Shown here: piece after piece, positions 18,505-28,154 of the stretch
Position numbering within the stretch: position 1 is the stretch's first letter
How the letters are laid out: the number at the start of each line of letters is the position of its first letter
Source of the DNA: Klebsiella pneumoniae
GTDB lineage: Bacteria; Pseudomonadota; Gammaproteobacteria; Pseudomonadales; Pseudohongiellaceae
Length of the DNA stretch: 64,000 nucleotides
Direction: 5' to 3'
Assembly: GCA_945902215.1 (NCBI GenBank)
Contig: CAMDML010000002.1
Location: 23,030-87,029 of the forward strand
The notes under the pieces: model-generated
Seen by the model: the letters and a program-made list of their open reading frames with translations, nothing else
Databases searched by the model: none
Told to the model about the DNA's origin: nothing
Translations under genes and position numbers: made by a program

Positions 18505-20265
18505 TTAGCGATCCACGTCTGCCATCACAAAGTCGGTGGTTGCCACGACTGCGGTGAAGTCAGCCAGCATCAGGCCGCGGCTCAGGAACGGAACCGCCTG
18601 AATGTGAATGAAGGACGGTGTACGGATACGGGTACGGTACGAACCAATGCCACCGTCGTTGATCAGGTAATACATGTTGAGACCTTTGGTGGCCTCAATC
18701 GTCACGGAGACTTCAGTCGGGTCCATCACTGGCCCCCAGCTGACGCTGAGGAAGTGGTTGATCAGGGTCTCGATGTCAAGCTTGCTCTTCTCTTTGAGCG
18801 GCGGTGTGGTCAGAGGATGATCAGCTTTGTACGGACCTTCCGGCATGTTTTCCACGCACTGCTTGATGATGCGGCAGCTTTGGCGCATTTCTTCCACGCG
18901 AATTGCGGCGCGGTCGTAACAGTCGCCGTTGACGGCGATCGGTACGTCGAACTCGAAGTTCTCGTAACCGCTGTACGGGCGCTGCTTGCGGTAGTCCCAT
19001 TCAAGGCCGGTGGCGCGCAGTGCGGGTCCGGTCATCGCCCAATCAAAAGCGTCTTGCGTGTTCATCACACCGACGCCACGCGTGCGTTGTTTGATGACGG
19101 TATTGTTCATTATCATCTTGTCGTATTCGGCAAGACGTGCGGGGAAGTAATCAACGAACTCCTTGATCAGTTTGTCCCAGCCTTTCGGCAGATCCTGCGC
19201 TACGCCACCGATGCGGAACCAGCCCGGATGCATGCGCGCACCCGTAATTGATTCGATGATGTTGAAGGCTTTTTCACGATCAACAAAGCAATAGAACAGT
19301 GGCGACAACTGACCAAGGTCAACTGCCCAGGTGCCGTAGAACAGCAGGTGCGAACAGATGCGGAAGAATTCGGCGAGCATCACGCGTATCACCTGTACGC
19401 GGTCTGGTACCTTGATGCCGGCCATTTTTTCCACGGCCATGACGTACGGCAGATTGTTCATTACACCGCCGAGATAGTCGATGCGATCGGTGTACGGAAT
19501 GAAGGTATGCCAGGTCTGGCGCTCAGCCATTTTCTCGGCACCGCGATGGTGGTAGCCAACATCAGGCACGACATCCAACACGTTTTCGCCATCGAGTTGC
19601 AGGGCGAAGCGGATCACACCGTGTGCGGCCGGATGGTTCGGGCCGAAGTTCATGAACATGAATTCGGAGGTGTCGGACTTGCGCGCCAGGCCCCACTCTT
19701 CCGGTCTGAATTTCAGTTGTTCCTGTTCACGGTCCTGGATTTCGTCGCTCATCGTGTACGGGTCCATCTCGGTGGCGCGCGCGGGGTGGTCTTTGCGCAG
19801 CGCATGGCCCTTCCAGGTGGGCGGACACAAAATGCGGCTCAGGTTCGGGTGGCCGGTAAAGACGATGCCGAGCAAATCCCAGCACTCGCGTTCTTGCCAG
19901 TTGGCGCTGGGCCAGAGGTGGATCGCAGTGGGAACGTTGAGATCGTTCATCTGCAGCGCGACTTTCAGACGGATGTCGCAATTGCCGGAGAACGAGGTGG
20001 GATGATAAACAACCGTGAAGTCGCTGGCGGGCTGGCCTTCGCGGTGCACGCGCACGCGTTCGTCGATGCCGGTAATGTCCAGCAGCATTTCATAGCGCGG
20101 ACGGTGGTCGTCGCGCAGATATTTGAGCACGGCCAGTATCTTGTCACGGCCAACCCAGAGAGTGGGCATGCCCTCGGCTGTATGCTGACGGACGAATTCG
20201 CTTTCCCCGAATCTTTGGTAAAGATTGGTGATTACAGCCGGAACTTCCTGGTTGATTGCACTCAC
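18505..20265 (-). CDS. nuoCD: Fused NADH-quinone oxidoreductase subunit C/D
   Basis: A 586-residue fusion of NuoC (about 1-180) and NuoD (about 205-586), as in E. coli and Pseudomonas. The C part ends near [20 protein letters not shown]; a charged linker ([17 protein letters not shown]) follows. The D part opens with [23 protein letters not shown], which carries the quinone-site histidine loop, and has a family-typical ending with VMADVDR. NuoD with NuoB forms the quinone-reduction site. The fusion is common in gammaproteobacteria and supports the taxonomic placement. Confidence 0.98.
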   Translation of the reverse strand: MSAINQEVPAVITNLYQRFGESEFVRQHTAEGMPTLWVGRDKILAVLKYLRDDHRPRYEMLLDITGIDERVRVHREGQPASDFTVVYHPTSFSGNCDIRLKVALQMNDLNVPTAIHLWPSANWQERECWDLLGIVFTGHPNLSRILCPPTWKGHALRKDHPARATEMDPYTMSDEIQDREQEQLKFRPEEWGLARKSDTSEFMFMNFGPNHPAAHGVIRFALQLDGENVLDVVPDVGYHHRGAEKMAERQTWHTFIPYTDRIDYLGGVMNNLPYVMAVEKMAGIKVPDRVQVIRVMLAEFFRICSHLLFYGTWAVDLGQLSPLFYCFVDREKAFNIIESITGARMHPGWFRIGGVAQDLPKGWDKLIKEFVDYFPARLAEYDKMIMNNTVIKQRTRGVGVMNTQDAFDWAMTGPALRATGLEWDYRKQRPYSGYENFEFDVPIAVNGDCYDRAAIRVEEMRQSCRIIKQCVENMPEGPYKADHPLTTPPLKEKSKLDIETLINHFLSVSWGPVMDPTEVSVTIEATKGLNMYYLINDGGIGSYRTRIRTPSFIHIQAVPFLSRGLMLADFTAVVATTDFVMADVDR

Positions 20266-20268
20266 AGC

Positions 20269-20910
20269 TTACACCTCGTCCGGACTGCGCAGTACGGTTG
20301 CTGCAATGCGGTCTTGCAAGCGTGCTTCGCGCTGAATTACGTTCTTCGCGCGCTCATGCACGCCCTGATCGTTGATCATCCAGCTGATCGGGCGGCGCTT
20401 GTTGGCGATCGAGTCTTGCAACAGGTTCAGGCCCTGCAGCAGCGCTTCGGGTCTGGGTGGGCAGCCAGACACATACACGTCCACCGGCAGGAATTTGTCG
20501 ACTCCCTGCACAACTGAATAGATGTCGTACATACCACCAGAGTTCGCGCAGGAGCCCATGCAGATCACATACTTCGGCTCCATCATCTGTTCGTAGAGGC
20601 GCTGTACTACCGGCGCCATTTTGCGAAATACAGTACCGGCGATGATGATCATGTCGGCCTGGCGCGGTGTGGCGCGGAAGACTTCGGCGCCGAAGCGCGC
20701 AATGTCATGGCGACTCGAGATCGCAGTAGCGGCTTCCACATAACAGCAGGACAAACCGAAGTTAAAGGGCCATATCGAATTCTTGCGACTCCAGGCCAGC
20801 ATGTCTTCCAGCGTGGTCATGACTACATTCTTGCGAATGTAGTCATCGAACTGGTTCATGCCAGGACTGGTTGAATATGCGTCTTCAGGTTTTACCAGTT
20901 CCCAGCTCAT
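20269..20910 (-). CDS. nuoB: NADH-quinone oxidoreductase subunit B (cluster N2)
   Basis: 213-residue subunit carrying the terminal 4Fe-4S cluster N2. The ligands are the adjacent Cys55-Cys56, Cys121 and Cys150 ([25 protein letters not shown]). A surface loop with [17 protein letters not shown] matches the family. The start codon overlaps the nuoA stop by one base, and nuoCD begins after only three bases, so the genes are translationally linked. Confidence 0.98.
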   Translation of the reverse strand: MSWELVKPEDAYSTSPGMNQFDDYIRKNVVMTTLEDMLAWSRKNSIWPFNFGLSCCYVEAATAISSRHDIARFGAEVFRATPRQADMIIIAGTVFRKMAPVVQRLYEQMMEPKYVICMGSCANSGGMYDIYSVVQGVDKFLPVDVYVSGCPPRPEALLQGLNLLQDSIANKRRPISWMINDQGVHERAKNVIQREARLQDRIAATVLRSPDEV

Positions 20911-21431
20911 CAGTGATGCGCTCCTGTAGTTCCAGATGAGTGTGTGCCAGAAGAATGGCTGTGGTCATGGCCTTGTACAGGGGCTGCCACGGCTTTGTTG
21001 CCCATATTCGTGACGCCGCCTTCACCAATCAGCATGGCCTTGTCATGTTGCTGGCGTTTGGTGCGCCACTCAAGTGCACCACTGCGCCAGAGATAGAGCA
21101 GCCCGGCGACCAGAATGAAGATGAAAATACACACCTCGACATAGCCGAGCCAGCCAGCTTCACGGATCGAAATTGCCCAGGCGAAGAGGAAAGCGGCTTC
21201 AAGGTCGAAAATGATAAACAGGATGGCGGTGAGGTAGAACGGAACGGAGACTTTAAACTGGGCGGAGCCGACACCAAAAACGCCGGACTCATAAACATCG
21301 TGTGTGGCGTGATCCTGGCGCTTTTGTCCCAGCAGCGCGGACACGATCAAGAGACCAACAATGAGGCCGACGACTATTACCGAGTAGACCAGAAGCGGCC
21401 ACAGGTCAATGTTTACACTGGAAGCGTTCAC
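20910..21431 (-). CDS. nuoA: NADH-quinone oxidoreductase subunit A, with His-rich C-terminal tail
   Basis: First gene of the nuo operon, GTG start at 21431, 173 residues versus about 147 in E. coli. Three helices are visible (about 10-33, 65-88, 95-115). The loop with [20 protein letters not shown] corresponds to the family's conserved Cys/Glu-Ser-Gly quinone-chamber loop. The extra length is a C-terminal tail (about 150-173) with six His among Ser, Gly and Thr. The tail could bind metal or be a lineage-specific adornment. Three 11-bp-spaced repeats lie just upstream. Confidence 0.95.
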   Translation of the reverse strand: MNASSVNIDLWPLLVYSVIVVGLIVGLLIVSALLGQKRQDHATHDVYESGVFGVGSAQFKVSVPFYLTAILFIIFDLEAAFLFAWAISIREAGWLGYVEVCIFIFILVAGLLYLWRSGALEWRTKRQQHDKAMLIGEGGVTNMGNKAVAAPVQGHDHSHSSGTHSSGTTGAHH

Positions 21432-21457
21432 GCCGAAATCCCGTTGTTCTGGAGGTT

Positions 21458-21486
21458 GTTACAGAGTAGTTACAGGGCAGTTACTG
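21458..21486. promoter_or_regulatory. Three direct repeats upstream of nuoA, 11-bp period
   Basis: On the plus strand GTTACAG (21458-21464), GTTACAG (21469-21475) and GTTACTG (21480-21486) recur with an exact 11-bp period, about one helical turn. They lie 27-55 bases upstream of the nuoA GTG. Such phasing is typical of binding sites for a protein that contacts one DNA face, so this is a candidate operator or activator array for the nuo operon. No convincing sigma-70 promoter could be placed beside it. The role is inferred. Confidence 0.4.
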
Positions 21487-21648
21487 TCAGCTTCGTCCAC
21501 GCTTTTTTCACGCTCTTTACGCAGCCTTTACGTGTACAGGAGAATGCAAAAGTGCAATCTTTCTGTTGTTTATCTGCAGTAGGTAAACGGGGCGCCAACT
21601 TACACTTTCAAGGGCTTATCTTCAAGAGCTTATCTGTAAGGTTTTTAA

Positions 21649-23040
21649 TCAAAAAACCCGGTTGATTCCGTCGAAGGCTGCCACCTTGTAAGCTTCGGCC
21701 ATTGTCGGGTAGTTGAAGGTGGTATTCACAAAGTAACGCAGGGTGTTGCCGCCATTTTTCTGGCTCATGATCGCCTGCCCGATATGCACGATTTCGGACG
21801 CCTGGTCACCGAAACAGTGAATGCCGAGGATCTCAAGTGTATCGAAGTGGAAGATCAGCTTCAGCATGCCCACTTCGTCGCCGGTGATCTGCGCGCGGGC
21901 AATGTTGCGGAAAAATGCCTTTCCCACTTCGTAGGGAATTTTTTTCTCGGTCAACTCACGTTCGTTCAGACCGATAGTGCTGATTTCCGGAATGGTATAG
22001 ATGCCGCTTGGCACCTCTGACAGGGCACAAAATTCGTGCGGATTGAAAATCGCATTGCTGGCTGCCCGCCCCTGGTCGTAGGCCGCACTGGCCAGCGCCG
22101 GCCAACCGATCACGTCACCGACCGCGTAGATATTAGGCGTGGCGGTTTGGTAATGGTCATTGACCTCCAGTTGTCCCCGCTTGTTGGCCTGCAGACCAAC
22201 TGCCTCGAGCTTGAGTTTGTCGGTATTACCGGTGCGGCCGTTGGCCCACAGCAAGATGTCACTCTTGATCTTCTTGCCGGATTCCAGGTAGGTGATGACA
22301 TGGTCGTCGTGGTATTCGATGGACTTGAAATGCTCATTGTGCCGGCAGCGCACGCTGACATTGCGCAAGTGATAGGTCAGGGATTCCGAAATTTCGGTAT
22401 CGAGAAAGGACAACAGCGAGGTGGCCGGGTTGATCAGCTCCACCTTGGTGCCAAGGCCGCCAAAGATTGATGCGTATTCACAGCCGATGACGCCGGCTCC
22501 AATGATGGTGACTTTGCGGGGGGAGAAATTGAGGTTGAGGATAGTATCGCTGTCGAATACTAGCTTGTGGGTGAAGTCCACATTCTTGGGATGGTAGGGC
22601 CGCGAACCCGTGGCAATGATGAAATGATCCGCATGCAAGCGGGTCTTTTCCCGTCCTTTGTGCACTTCGATAGTGTTGGCATCAATGAAACTGGCAACCC
22701 CATCCATCATCGGCACCTGGTTGCGCTGGTAAATATCGGTGCGCAACATGCCCTGCTCTTCGACTACCCGGTTTGCATGTTTGAGCAGTTGCGGAAAGGT
22801 TACTTTGCGGACATCGCCAAACTCGCGAAACATCGGATTGGAGTTGAACTGCATGACCTGCTTTACGCCATGACGCAGGGACTTGGACGGGATCGTACCC
22901 AGATGGGTACAGTTGCCGCCAGGTTTCGGCTTGTCGCAGACGATAGCAACCTTCTGACCTGCCTTGACCGCGCTCATCGCTGCCGATTCGCCGGAGGGTC
23001 CGCTACCGATTACAATCAGGTCGAAGCTGTGTTTGGCCAT
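21649..23040 (-). CDS. sthA: Soluble pyridine nucleotide transhydrogenase
   Basis: 463-residue FAD flavoprotein that moves hydride between NADPH and NAD+, balancing the two pools. The FAD-binding [10 protein letters not shown] motif is at about 12-21. The region [17 protein letters not shown] keeps only one of the two redox cysteines found in lipoamide dehydrogenases, which is diagnostic for SthA. The NAD(P) site [13 protein letters not shown] and the dimerization domain are also present. It is co-oriented with nuo; an A/T-rich 217-base gap separates it from nuoA. Confidence 0.96.
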   Translation of the reverse strand: MAKHSFDLIVIGSGPSGESAAMSAVKAGQKVAIVCDKPKPGGNCTHLGTIPSKSLRHGVKQVMQFNSNPMFREFGDVRKVTFPQLLKHANRVVEEQGMLRTDIYQRNQVPMMDGVASFIDANTIEVHKGREKTRLHADHFIIATGSRPYHPKNVDFTHKLVFDSDTILNLNFSPRKVTIIGAGVIGCEYASIFGGLGTKVELINPATSLLSFLDTEISESLTYHLRNVSVRCRHNEHFKSIEYHDDHVITYLESGKKIKSDILLWANGRTGNTDKLKLEAVGLQANKRGQLEVNDHYQTATPNIYAVGDVIGWPALASAAYDQGRAASNAIFNPHEFCALSEVPSGIYTIPEISTIGLNERELTEKKIPYEVGKAFFRNIARAQITGDEVGMLKLIFHFDTLEILGIHCFGDQASEIVHIGQAIMSQKNGGNTLRYFVNTTFNYPTMAEAYKVAAFDGINRVF

Positions 23041-23058
23041 GCTGTGCTTCCTTTTAGT

Positions 23059-24543
23059 TCAGTTGTCCATGCTTTCATTTTCCGGATAAGACAGATAATT
23101 CGCACCGGCCATTTTGTGCACCATGCGCACCACCTGGTTGCAGTAGCCGAACTCGTTGTCGTACCACAGATACAAGACGAGATTCTTGCCGTTGCAGATG
23201 GTAGCTGTGGCATCAAGGATGGCGGCTTCGCGTGAACCGATAAAGTCGCTCGACACCGCATCAGGGGATTCGGTGTAGCCCAACTGGTTCTGCAATGGTG
23301 AATGCAGCGCGATCTTGCGCAGGTATTCGTTGATTTCTTCCTTGGTGCATTTGGTGACCAAGGTCATATTGACGATGGCCATCGACACATTGGCCACCGG
23401 GACGCGCACGGCGTTGCCGGTCAGCCGACCTTCAAGTTCAGGCACCGCTTTCGCCACGGCTTTGGCGGCACCGGTTTCGGTGATAACCATGTTCAGTGCA
23501 GCACTGCGACCGCGGCGGTCGGCTTTGTGGTAGTTGTCGATCAAGTTCTGGTCGTTGGTATAGGCATGCACGGTTTCCACGTGGCCATGGACGATACCGT
23601 ACCGCTCCATGATCAACTTCAGCACCGGTGCGATCGCGTTGGTAGTGCATGACGCAGCCGTGATGATGCGGTCGGTAGGTTCGATCATGTGGTGGTTAAT
23701 GCCGCAGACGATATTTTTCAAAGCGCCCTTGCCAGGCGCTGTCAGCAACACTTTGCTGACGCCTGCGGATTTAAGGTGCTGGGAAAGGCCCGCTTCATCG
23801 CGCCATTTGCCGGTATTGTCGATGACAAGCGCATCGTGGATGCCATACTGGGTGTAGTCAATACTGTCTGGACTATCGGCATTGATGAAATGGATGATGT
23901 TGCCGTTGGCGATGATGCGGCTGTTTTCTTCATCGATGCGCACGGTGCCTTCAAAGGAGCCGTGGATAGAATCGTTGCGCAGCAGGTTTACGCGCTTTAC
24001 CAGATCGCCATCACCCCCTTTGCGCACAACCACGGCACGCAGGCGCATAACCTGGCCATTGCCGGTTTGTTCCAGCAGCAGGCGAGTGACGAGGCGGCCG
24101 ATGCGGCCAAAACCATAGAGGACGATATCAACAGGTTTCGCGATGGGTTTGTGGTTGTTGCCAATCAGGTATGCGAGTTCGCGTATCACCCAGGCATCGA
24201 CGTCCAGGCCCGAGCCATCTTCGGCCTGGTCCATGTAGCCAACGGTTAACTTGCCAAGGTCGATCTGGCAAGGGCACAAGTTCAGTTTGGCCAGAGCCAT
24301 CAGCACAGGGTGGCTTTCAAACTCGGAGAGTTCATTTCTTGCCATCTCGCGCACACGCCGGTGCGACTTCATGATATTGGCAACGGAGCGGTTTGTTACT
24401 GGTCTGCCATACAGAAATACCAGCACGCCCTTCTCGTTTTCGAGCCGGCCCAGAACGGGCAGCATTTCCTGCGCCAGCGCCTCGCGCTGTTTCCAATCGG
24501 CAAAAAAGCCTTCATCAAGGTTAGGTCTTACCACGACGTGCAT
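23059..24543 (-). CDS. Glyceraldehyde-3-phosphate dehydrogenase, long form with N-terminal extension
   Basis: 494 residues, about 160 more than classical GAPDH. The first 135 residues form an extra, mostly helical charged domain. The NAD-binding YGFGRIGR (143-150) and the catalytic Cys299 in ITAASCTTNAIAP then match phosphorylating GAPDHs. I recall this long type in Pseudomonas next to mfd, as it is here, divergent from mfd. It may serve gluconeogenesis or a redox-linked role beside sthA. The cofactor preference cannot be read with certainty. Confidence 0.93.
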   Translation of the reverse strand: MHVVVRPNLDEGFFADWKQREALAQEMLPVLGRLENEKGVLVFLYGRPVTNRSVANIMKSHRRVREMARNELSEFESHPVLMALAKLNLCPCQIDLGKLTVGYMDQAEDGSGLDVDAWVIRELAYLIGNNHKPIAKPVDIVLYGFGRIGRLVTRLLLEQTGNGQVMRLRAVVVRKGGDGDLVKRVNLLRNDSIHGSFEGTVRIDEENSRIIANGNIIHFINADSPDSIDYTQYGIHDALVIDNTGKWRDEAGLSQHLKSAGVSKVLLTAPGKGALKNIVCGINHHMIEPTDRIITAASCTTNAIAPVLKLIMERYGIVHGHVETVHAYTNDQNLIDNYHKADRRGRSAALNMVITETGAAKAVAKAVPELEGRLTGNAVRVPVANVSMAIVNMTLVTKCTKEEINEYLRKIALHSPLQNQLGYTESPDAVSSDFIGSREAAILDATATICNGKNLVLYLWYDNEFGYCNQVVRMVHKMAGANYLSYPENESMDN

Positions 24544-24622
24544 CCTTTTTGTGTGTCAAACAACCAGCGCATTATCCTAGGGGGCTGAATATATGTCCAA
24601 CTAAGTCCGCCACTTGGTGGTT

Positions 24623-24628
24623 TATACT
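24623..24628 (+). promoter_or_regulatory. Candidate -10 box for mfd
   Basis: TATACT at 24623-24628 lies about 29 bases before the preferred mfd TTG start, leaving a leader of roughly 20 bases. No good -35 box is present at the usual spacing, so this is a weak candidate. Confidence 0.3.
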
Positions 24629-24656
24629 GCGCGCCTCGCCAGAATCGGAGTTGCAG

Positions 24657-27600
24657 TTGAGTATCTTGAATGTTTGCAGCCTGCCGCCCCTACCGGTAGC
24701 GGGTACTAAGCAGTACTGGGGCGGGCTGGAAGGCGCGGCTGCAGGGCTGGCGTTAACCCGGGCGGTAGAAGCTTGCCAGGGCTTGTCACTAGTCATCACG
24801 GAAAGTTCCCGACAAGCCGAACGACTGCGCGCCGAACTTGAATTCTTTCGTGACTCCGCCACGGCTCCCGCCTATGACATCCTGAGCTTTCCCGACTGGG
24901 AAACCCTTCCCTACGACAACTTTTCACCGCATCAGGACATTATTTCCGAACGTCTGCTGACCCTGCACAGGCTGCCCCAGCTTGAACGCGGCGTATTGAT
25001 ACTGTCCGTCACAACGCTACTGCACCGATTGCCGCCGCGCGACTACATGGCAGCACACAGCTTGTTGCTGCAAAACGGCCAGCAGTTCTCGATCACTGAC
25101 ATGCGCCGGGCCCTCGAAGCTGCGGGATACCAAAGCGTGGACTCGGTATATGAACATGGTGAGTTCGCGGTGCGAGGCTCCATCATGGACTTGTTCCCGA
25201 TGGGCAGCACAGTGCCCTACCGCATCGAACTGTTTGATGACCGTATAGAAAGTTTGCGCACTTTCAATGTCGAGACGCAGATCTCCAGCGACAAGGTCAA
25301 GGAAGTGCGTCTCCTTCCCGGGCGTGAATATCCGCTGGATCAGAAGTCCATCGCCGGATTTCGGCAAGCCTTCCGTGCGGCCTTTGCGGTTGATGTGCGC
25401 CGGTGTCCTCTCTACGAAGATATTTCCAAGGGCCTCGCCAGCGCCGGCATTGAATATTATCTGCCGCTGTTCTTTCCTGAGCTTGCGACCTTGTTCACGT
25501 ATCTGCCTGCCAGAATTCAGGTATTCACTTACGGCGATGTCCACGGCGGAGCCGGGCAATTCTGGCGCGAGATACGCTCGCGTTATGACGAACGGGGCGT
25601 CGATACAGAGCGCCCCTTGATGCCCCCTGAACAATTGTTCATTGCTGTGGAAGATTTGTTCTCAGCTCTAGGCACGTTGCCGGTGACGCAACTGCATCCA
25701 CGGCAATTGGAGCATGGCGCAGGTGTCCACAACTTGCCAACAGGCCAGTTTCCCGAGCTGGAAGTGGAATCCCGCGCGGAAGCGCCTATGGCCAGGTTGC
25801 AGGCCTTCCTGAAAGCACAAAGCGGTGTGCCGGTACTGTTCTGCTGCGATTCTCCGGGCCGTCGGGAAGCCATGGTGGAATTGCTCCAGCGTATTGATGT
25901 GCAGCCACTCGCTGTACAGAACTGGCAGAGCTTTCAGGATGAGCGGCCGCCCCTCGCTGTTACTGTAGCTCCACTGGAATCTGGCTTATGGCTGCGGGAC
26001 CCTGGCCTGATAGCGCTGACCGAAAACCAGTTGTTCGCACATCACGTCAGCCAGCAACGGCGGCGCGGCCGGCAGGCCGACAACACCGACTTCATTATCA
26101 AGAGCCTGACCGAACTCAACCCTGGCGCGCCGGTGGTGCATCTTGAGCACGGTATTGGCCGCTATCGGGGCCTGGATACTTTTGACGTCGAAGGCCAACT
26201 GACCGAGTTTCTCGTCGTGGAATACGCTGACGCCGCGAAACTCTATGTGCCGGTGTCCAGCCTGAACCTGATCAGCCGCTACAGCGGCGGCGATCCTGAC
26301 AGTGCTCCGCTGCACAAGCTGGGCAGTGACCAATGGCAGAAAGCCAAGCGCAAGGCAGCCGAGAAAATCATCGATGTCGCGGCTGAACTGTTGGAATTGC
26401 ATGCCCGCCGTGCGGCGCAGGCCGGGTTCAAATTCGAGCTGCCATTAGCCGACTACCAGCTCTTTGCGAACGCATTCCCGTTCGAGGAAACCGAGGATCA
26501 GCAACAAACCATCAAAGCCGTGATCCAGGACATGGAACAATCGCGGCCAATGGACCGGCTCGTGTGCGGCGATGTTGGCTTCGGCAAAACCGAGGTGGCG
26601 CTGCGCGCTGCGTTCATTGCAGTCACTAACCGCAAGCAAGTAGCGGTGCTGGTACCCACCACACTGCTCGCGCAACAGCATTTTGAAACCTTTCGCGACC
26701 GTTTTGCAGACTGGCCCGTGAACATTGCACTGTTGTCACGCTTCGTGGGCAACAAGCAGCAGGAACTGACGCTCAAAGGATTGGAGAAAGGCAACGTAGA
26801 CATCGTCATTGGCACGCACAAGCTGCTGAACGAAGATCTCAGCTACAACAACCTGGGTCTGTTGATCATTGACGAGGAGCACCGCTTTGGCGTGCGCCAG
26901 AAGGATCGGCTGCTTAAGCTTCGCGCCAGCGTGGATATTCTGACGCTGACTGCCACCCCGATCCCGCGCACGTTGAATCTGGCAATGGCGGAGATGCGCG
27001 ACCTGTCGATCATTGCCACACCTCCTGCCCGCAGGCTATCGGTAAAAACCTTTGTCAGACAGCATTCCACTGCCCTCGTCAAGGAAGCGATCCACCGCGA
27101 ACTGCTGCGTGGCGGCCAAGTGTTCTACTTGCACAATGAAGTAAAATCGATAGAGAAATGCGCAGAAGATATTCGCAAACTCGTGCCTGAGGCGCGCGTT
27201 GGAGTTGGCCATGGCCAGTTGCGCGAGAGTGAACTCGAGCGGGTGATGTCCAACTTCTACCACAAGCGCTTCAACGTACTGGTGTGTTCGACCATCATTG
27301 AAAACGGCATCGACATTCCGAGCGCCAATACCATCATCATCGACCGCGCCGACACCTTTGGCCTGGCTCAATTGCACCAGTTACGCGGCCGTGTCGGCCG
27401 CTCCCATCATCAGGCCTACGCTTATCTACTGACTCCGCATCCAAAAGAAATGACTGCAGATGCCAACAAACGCATTGATGCGATCAGCGCCGCCGATACG
27501 CTTGGCGCGGGCTTCATGCTAGCCAGCCACGATCTGGAAATTCGCGGTGCCGGCGAACTGCTCGGGGAGGAACAGAGTGGCCACATGCACGGTATCGGCT

Positions 27601-28154
27601 TCACGCTATACAGTGAAATGCTGGCAGAAACGGTCAAGCTGCTCAAAGAAGGCAAGAAGCCGGATCTCGACAAGCCACTGGTCACTGGTACTGAAGTAAA
27701 CCTACGCATACCGGCCCTGCTGCCGGACACCTACCTGCCCGACGTCCACGGCAGGCTGCTGGTGTACAAACGCGTAGCTTCAGCGCGTTCAGATGCAGAG
27801 CTGCGTGAGTTGAAAGTGGAACTGATTGACCGTTTCGGCCTTCTGCCAGAAGCAGCGCGTAATCTTTTCGAGGTCACGCGCCTGAAGTTGCTGGCCGAAA
27901 AGCTGGGGATCGTGAAGATCGAAGCGGCGGCCAACGGCGGCAAGCTGCGCTTCACGGCCAACACCCCGGTTGATCCGATGACGCTGGTCAGGCTGGTACA
28001 AAAGGAAAGCAATCGGTACAGTCTGGGTGGTGCCAATGAATTGAAATTCAGGCTGGAAACCCAGTTGCCCCAGGAACGTATCGCGATGATTGAACAATTG
28101 CTGGCGAAACTGGCAGCGCCCCAAGCCGCAACCGGAGGGCAACGTCGTGGGTAA
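24657..28154 (+). CDS. mfd: Transcription-repair coupling factor Mfd
   Basis: ATP-dependent translocase that removes stalled RNA polymerase and recruits UvrA to lesions. The frame is open from 24549, but the best start is TTG 24657, placed six bases after GGAG, giving 1165 residues (E. coli 1148). The order is UvrB-like N-terminal domains, the polymerase-binding domain near GAPVVHLEHGIGRYRGL, then helicase motifs. The helicase part has Walker A GDVGFGKTE, motif II DEEH and the translocation motif region near RGRVGRSHHQAYAYLL. The C-terminal UvrA-occluding domain closes it. The next gene starts inside the mfd stop region. Confidence 0.97.
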   Translation: MSILNVCSLPPLPVAGTKQYWGGLEGAAAGLALTRAVEACQGLSLVITESSRQAERLRAELEFFRDSATAPAYDILSFPDWETLPYDNFSPHQDIISERLLTLHRLPQLERGVLILSVTTLLHRLPPRDYMAAHSLLLQNGQQFSITDMRRALEAAGYQSVDSVYEHGEFAVRGSIMDLFPMGSTVPYRIELFDDRIESLRTFNVETQISSDKVKEVRLLPGREYPLDQKSIAGFRQAFRAAFAVDVRRCPLYEDISKGLASAGIEYYLPLFFPELATLFTYLPARIQVFTYGDVHGGAGQFWREIRSRYDERGVDTERPLMPPEQLFIAVEDLFSALGTLPVTQLHPRQLEHGAGVHNLPTGQFPELEVESRAEAPMARLQAFLKAQSGVPVLFCCDSPGRREAMVELLQRIDVQPLAVQNWQSFQDERPPLAVTVAPLESGLWLRDPGLIALTENQLFAHHVSQQRRRGRQADNTDFIIKSLTELNPGAPVVHLEHGIGRYRGLDTFDVEGQLTEFLVVEYADAAKLYVPVSSLNLISRYSGGDPDSAPLHKLGSDQWQKAKRKAAEKIIDVAAELLELHARRAAQAGFKFELPLADYQLFANAFPFEETEDQQQTIKAVIQDMEQSRPMDRLVCGDVGFGKTEVALRAAFIAVTNRKQVAVLVPTTLLAQQHFETFRDRFADWPVNIALLSRFVGNKQQELTLKGLEKGNVDIVIGTHKLLNEDLSYNNLGLLIIDEEHRFGVRQKDRLLKLRASVDILTLTATPIPRTLNLAMAEMRDLSIIATPPARRLSVKTFVRQHSTALVKEAIHRELLRGGQVFYLHNEVKSIEKCAEDIRKLVPEARVGVGHGQLRESELERVMSNFYHKRFNVLVCSTIIENGIDIPSANTIIIDRADTFGLAQLHQLRGRVGRSHHQAYAYLLTPHPKEMTADANKRIDAISAADTLGAGFMLASHDLEIRGAGELLGEEQSGHMHGIGFTLYSEMLAETVKLLKEGKKPDLDKPLVTGTEVNLRIPALLPDTYLPDVHGRLLVYKRVASARSDAELRELKVELIDRFGLLPEAARNLFEVTRLKLLAEKLGIVKIEAAANGGKLRFTANTPVDPMTLVRLVQKESNRYSLGGANELKFRLETQLPQERIAMIEQLLAKLAAPQAATGGQRRG

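Noticed and set aside
21650..21672. Inverted GGTTTTT..AAAAACC at the sthA stop as terminator
   Set aside because: The stem is short, almost all A/T, and partly inside the last codons; not convincing.
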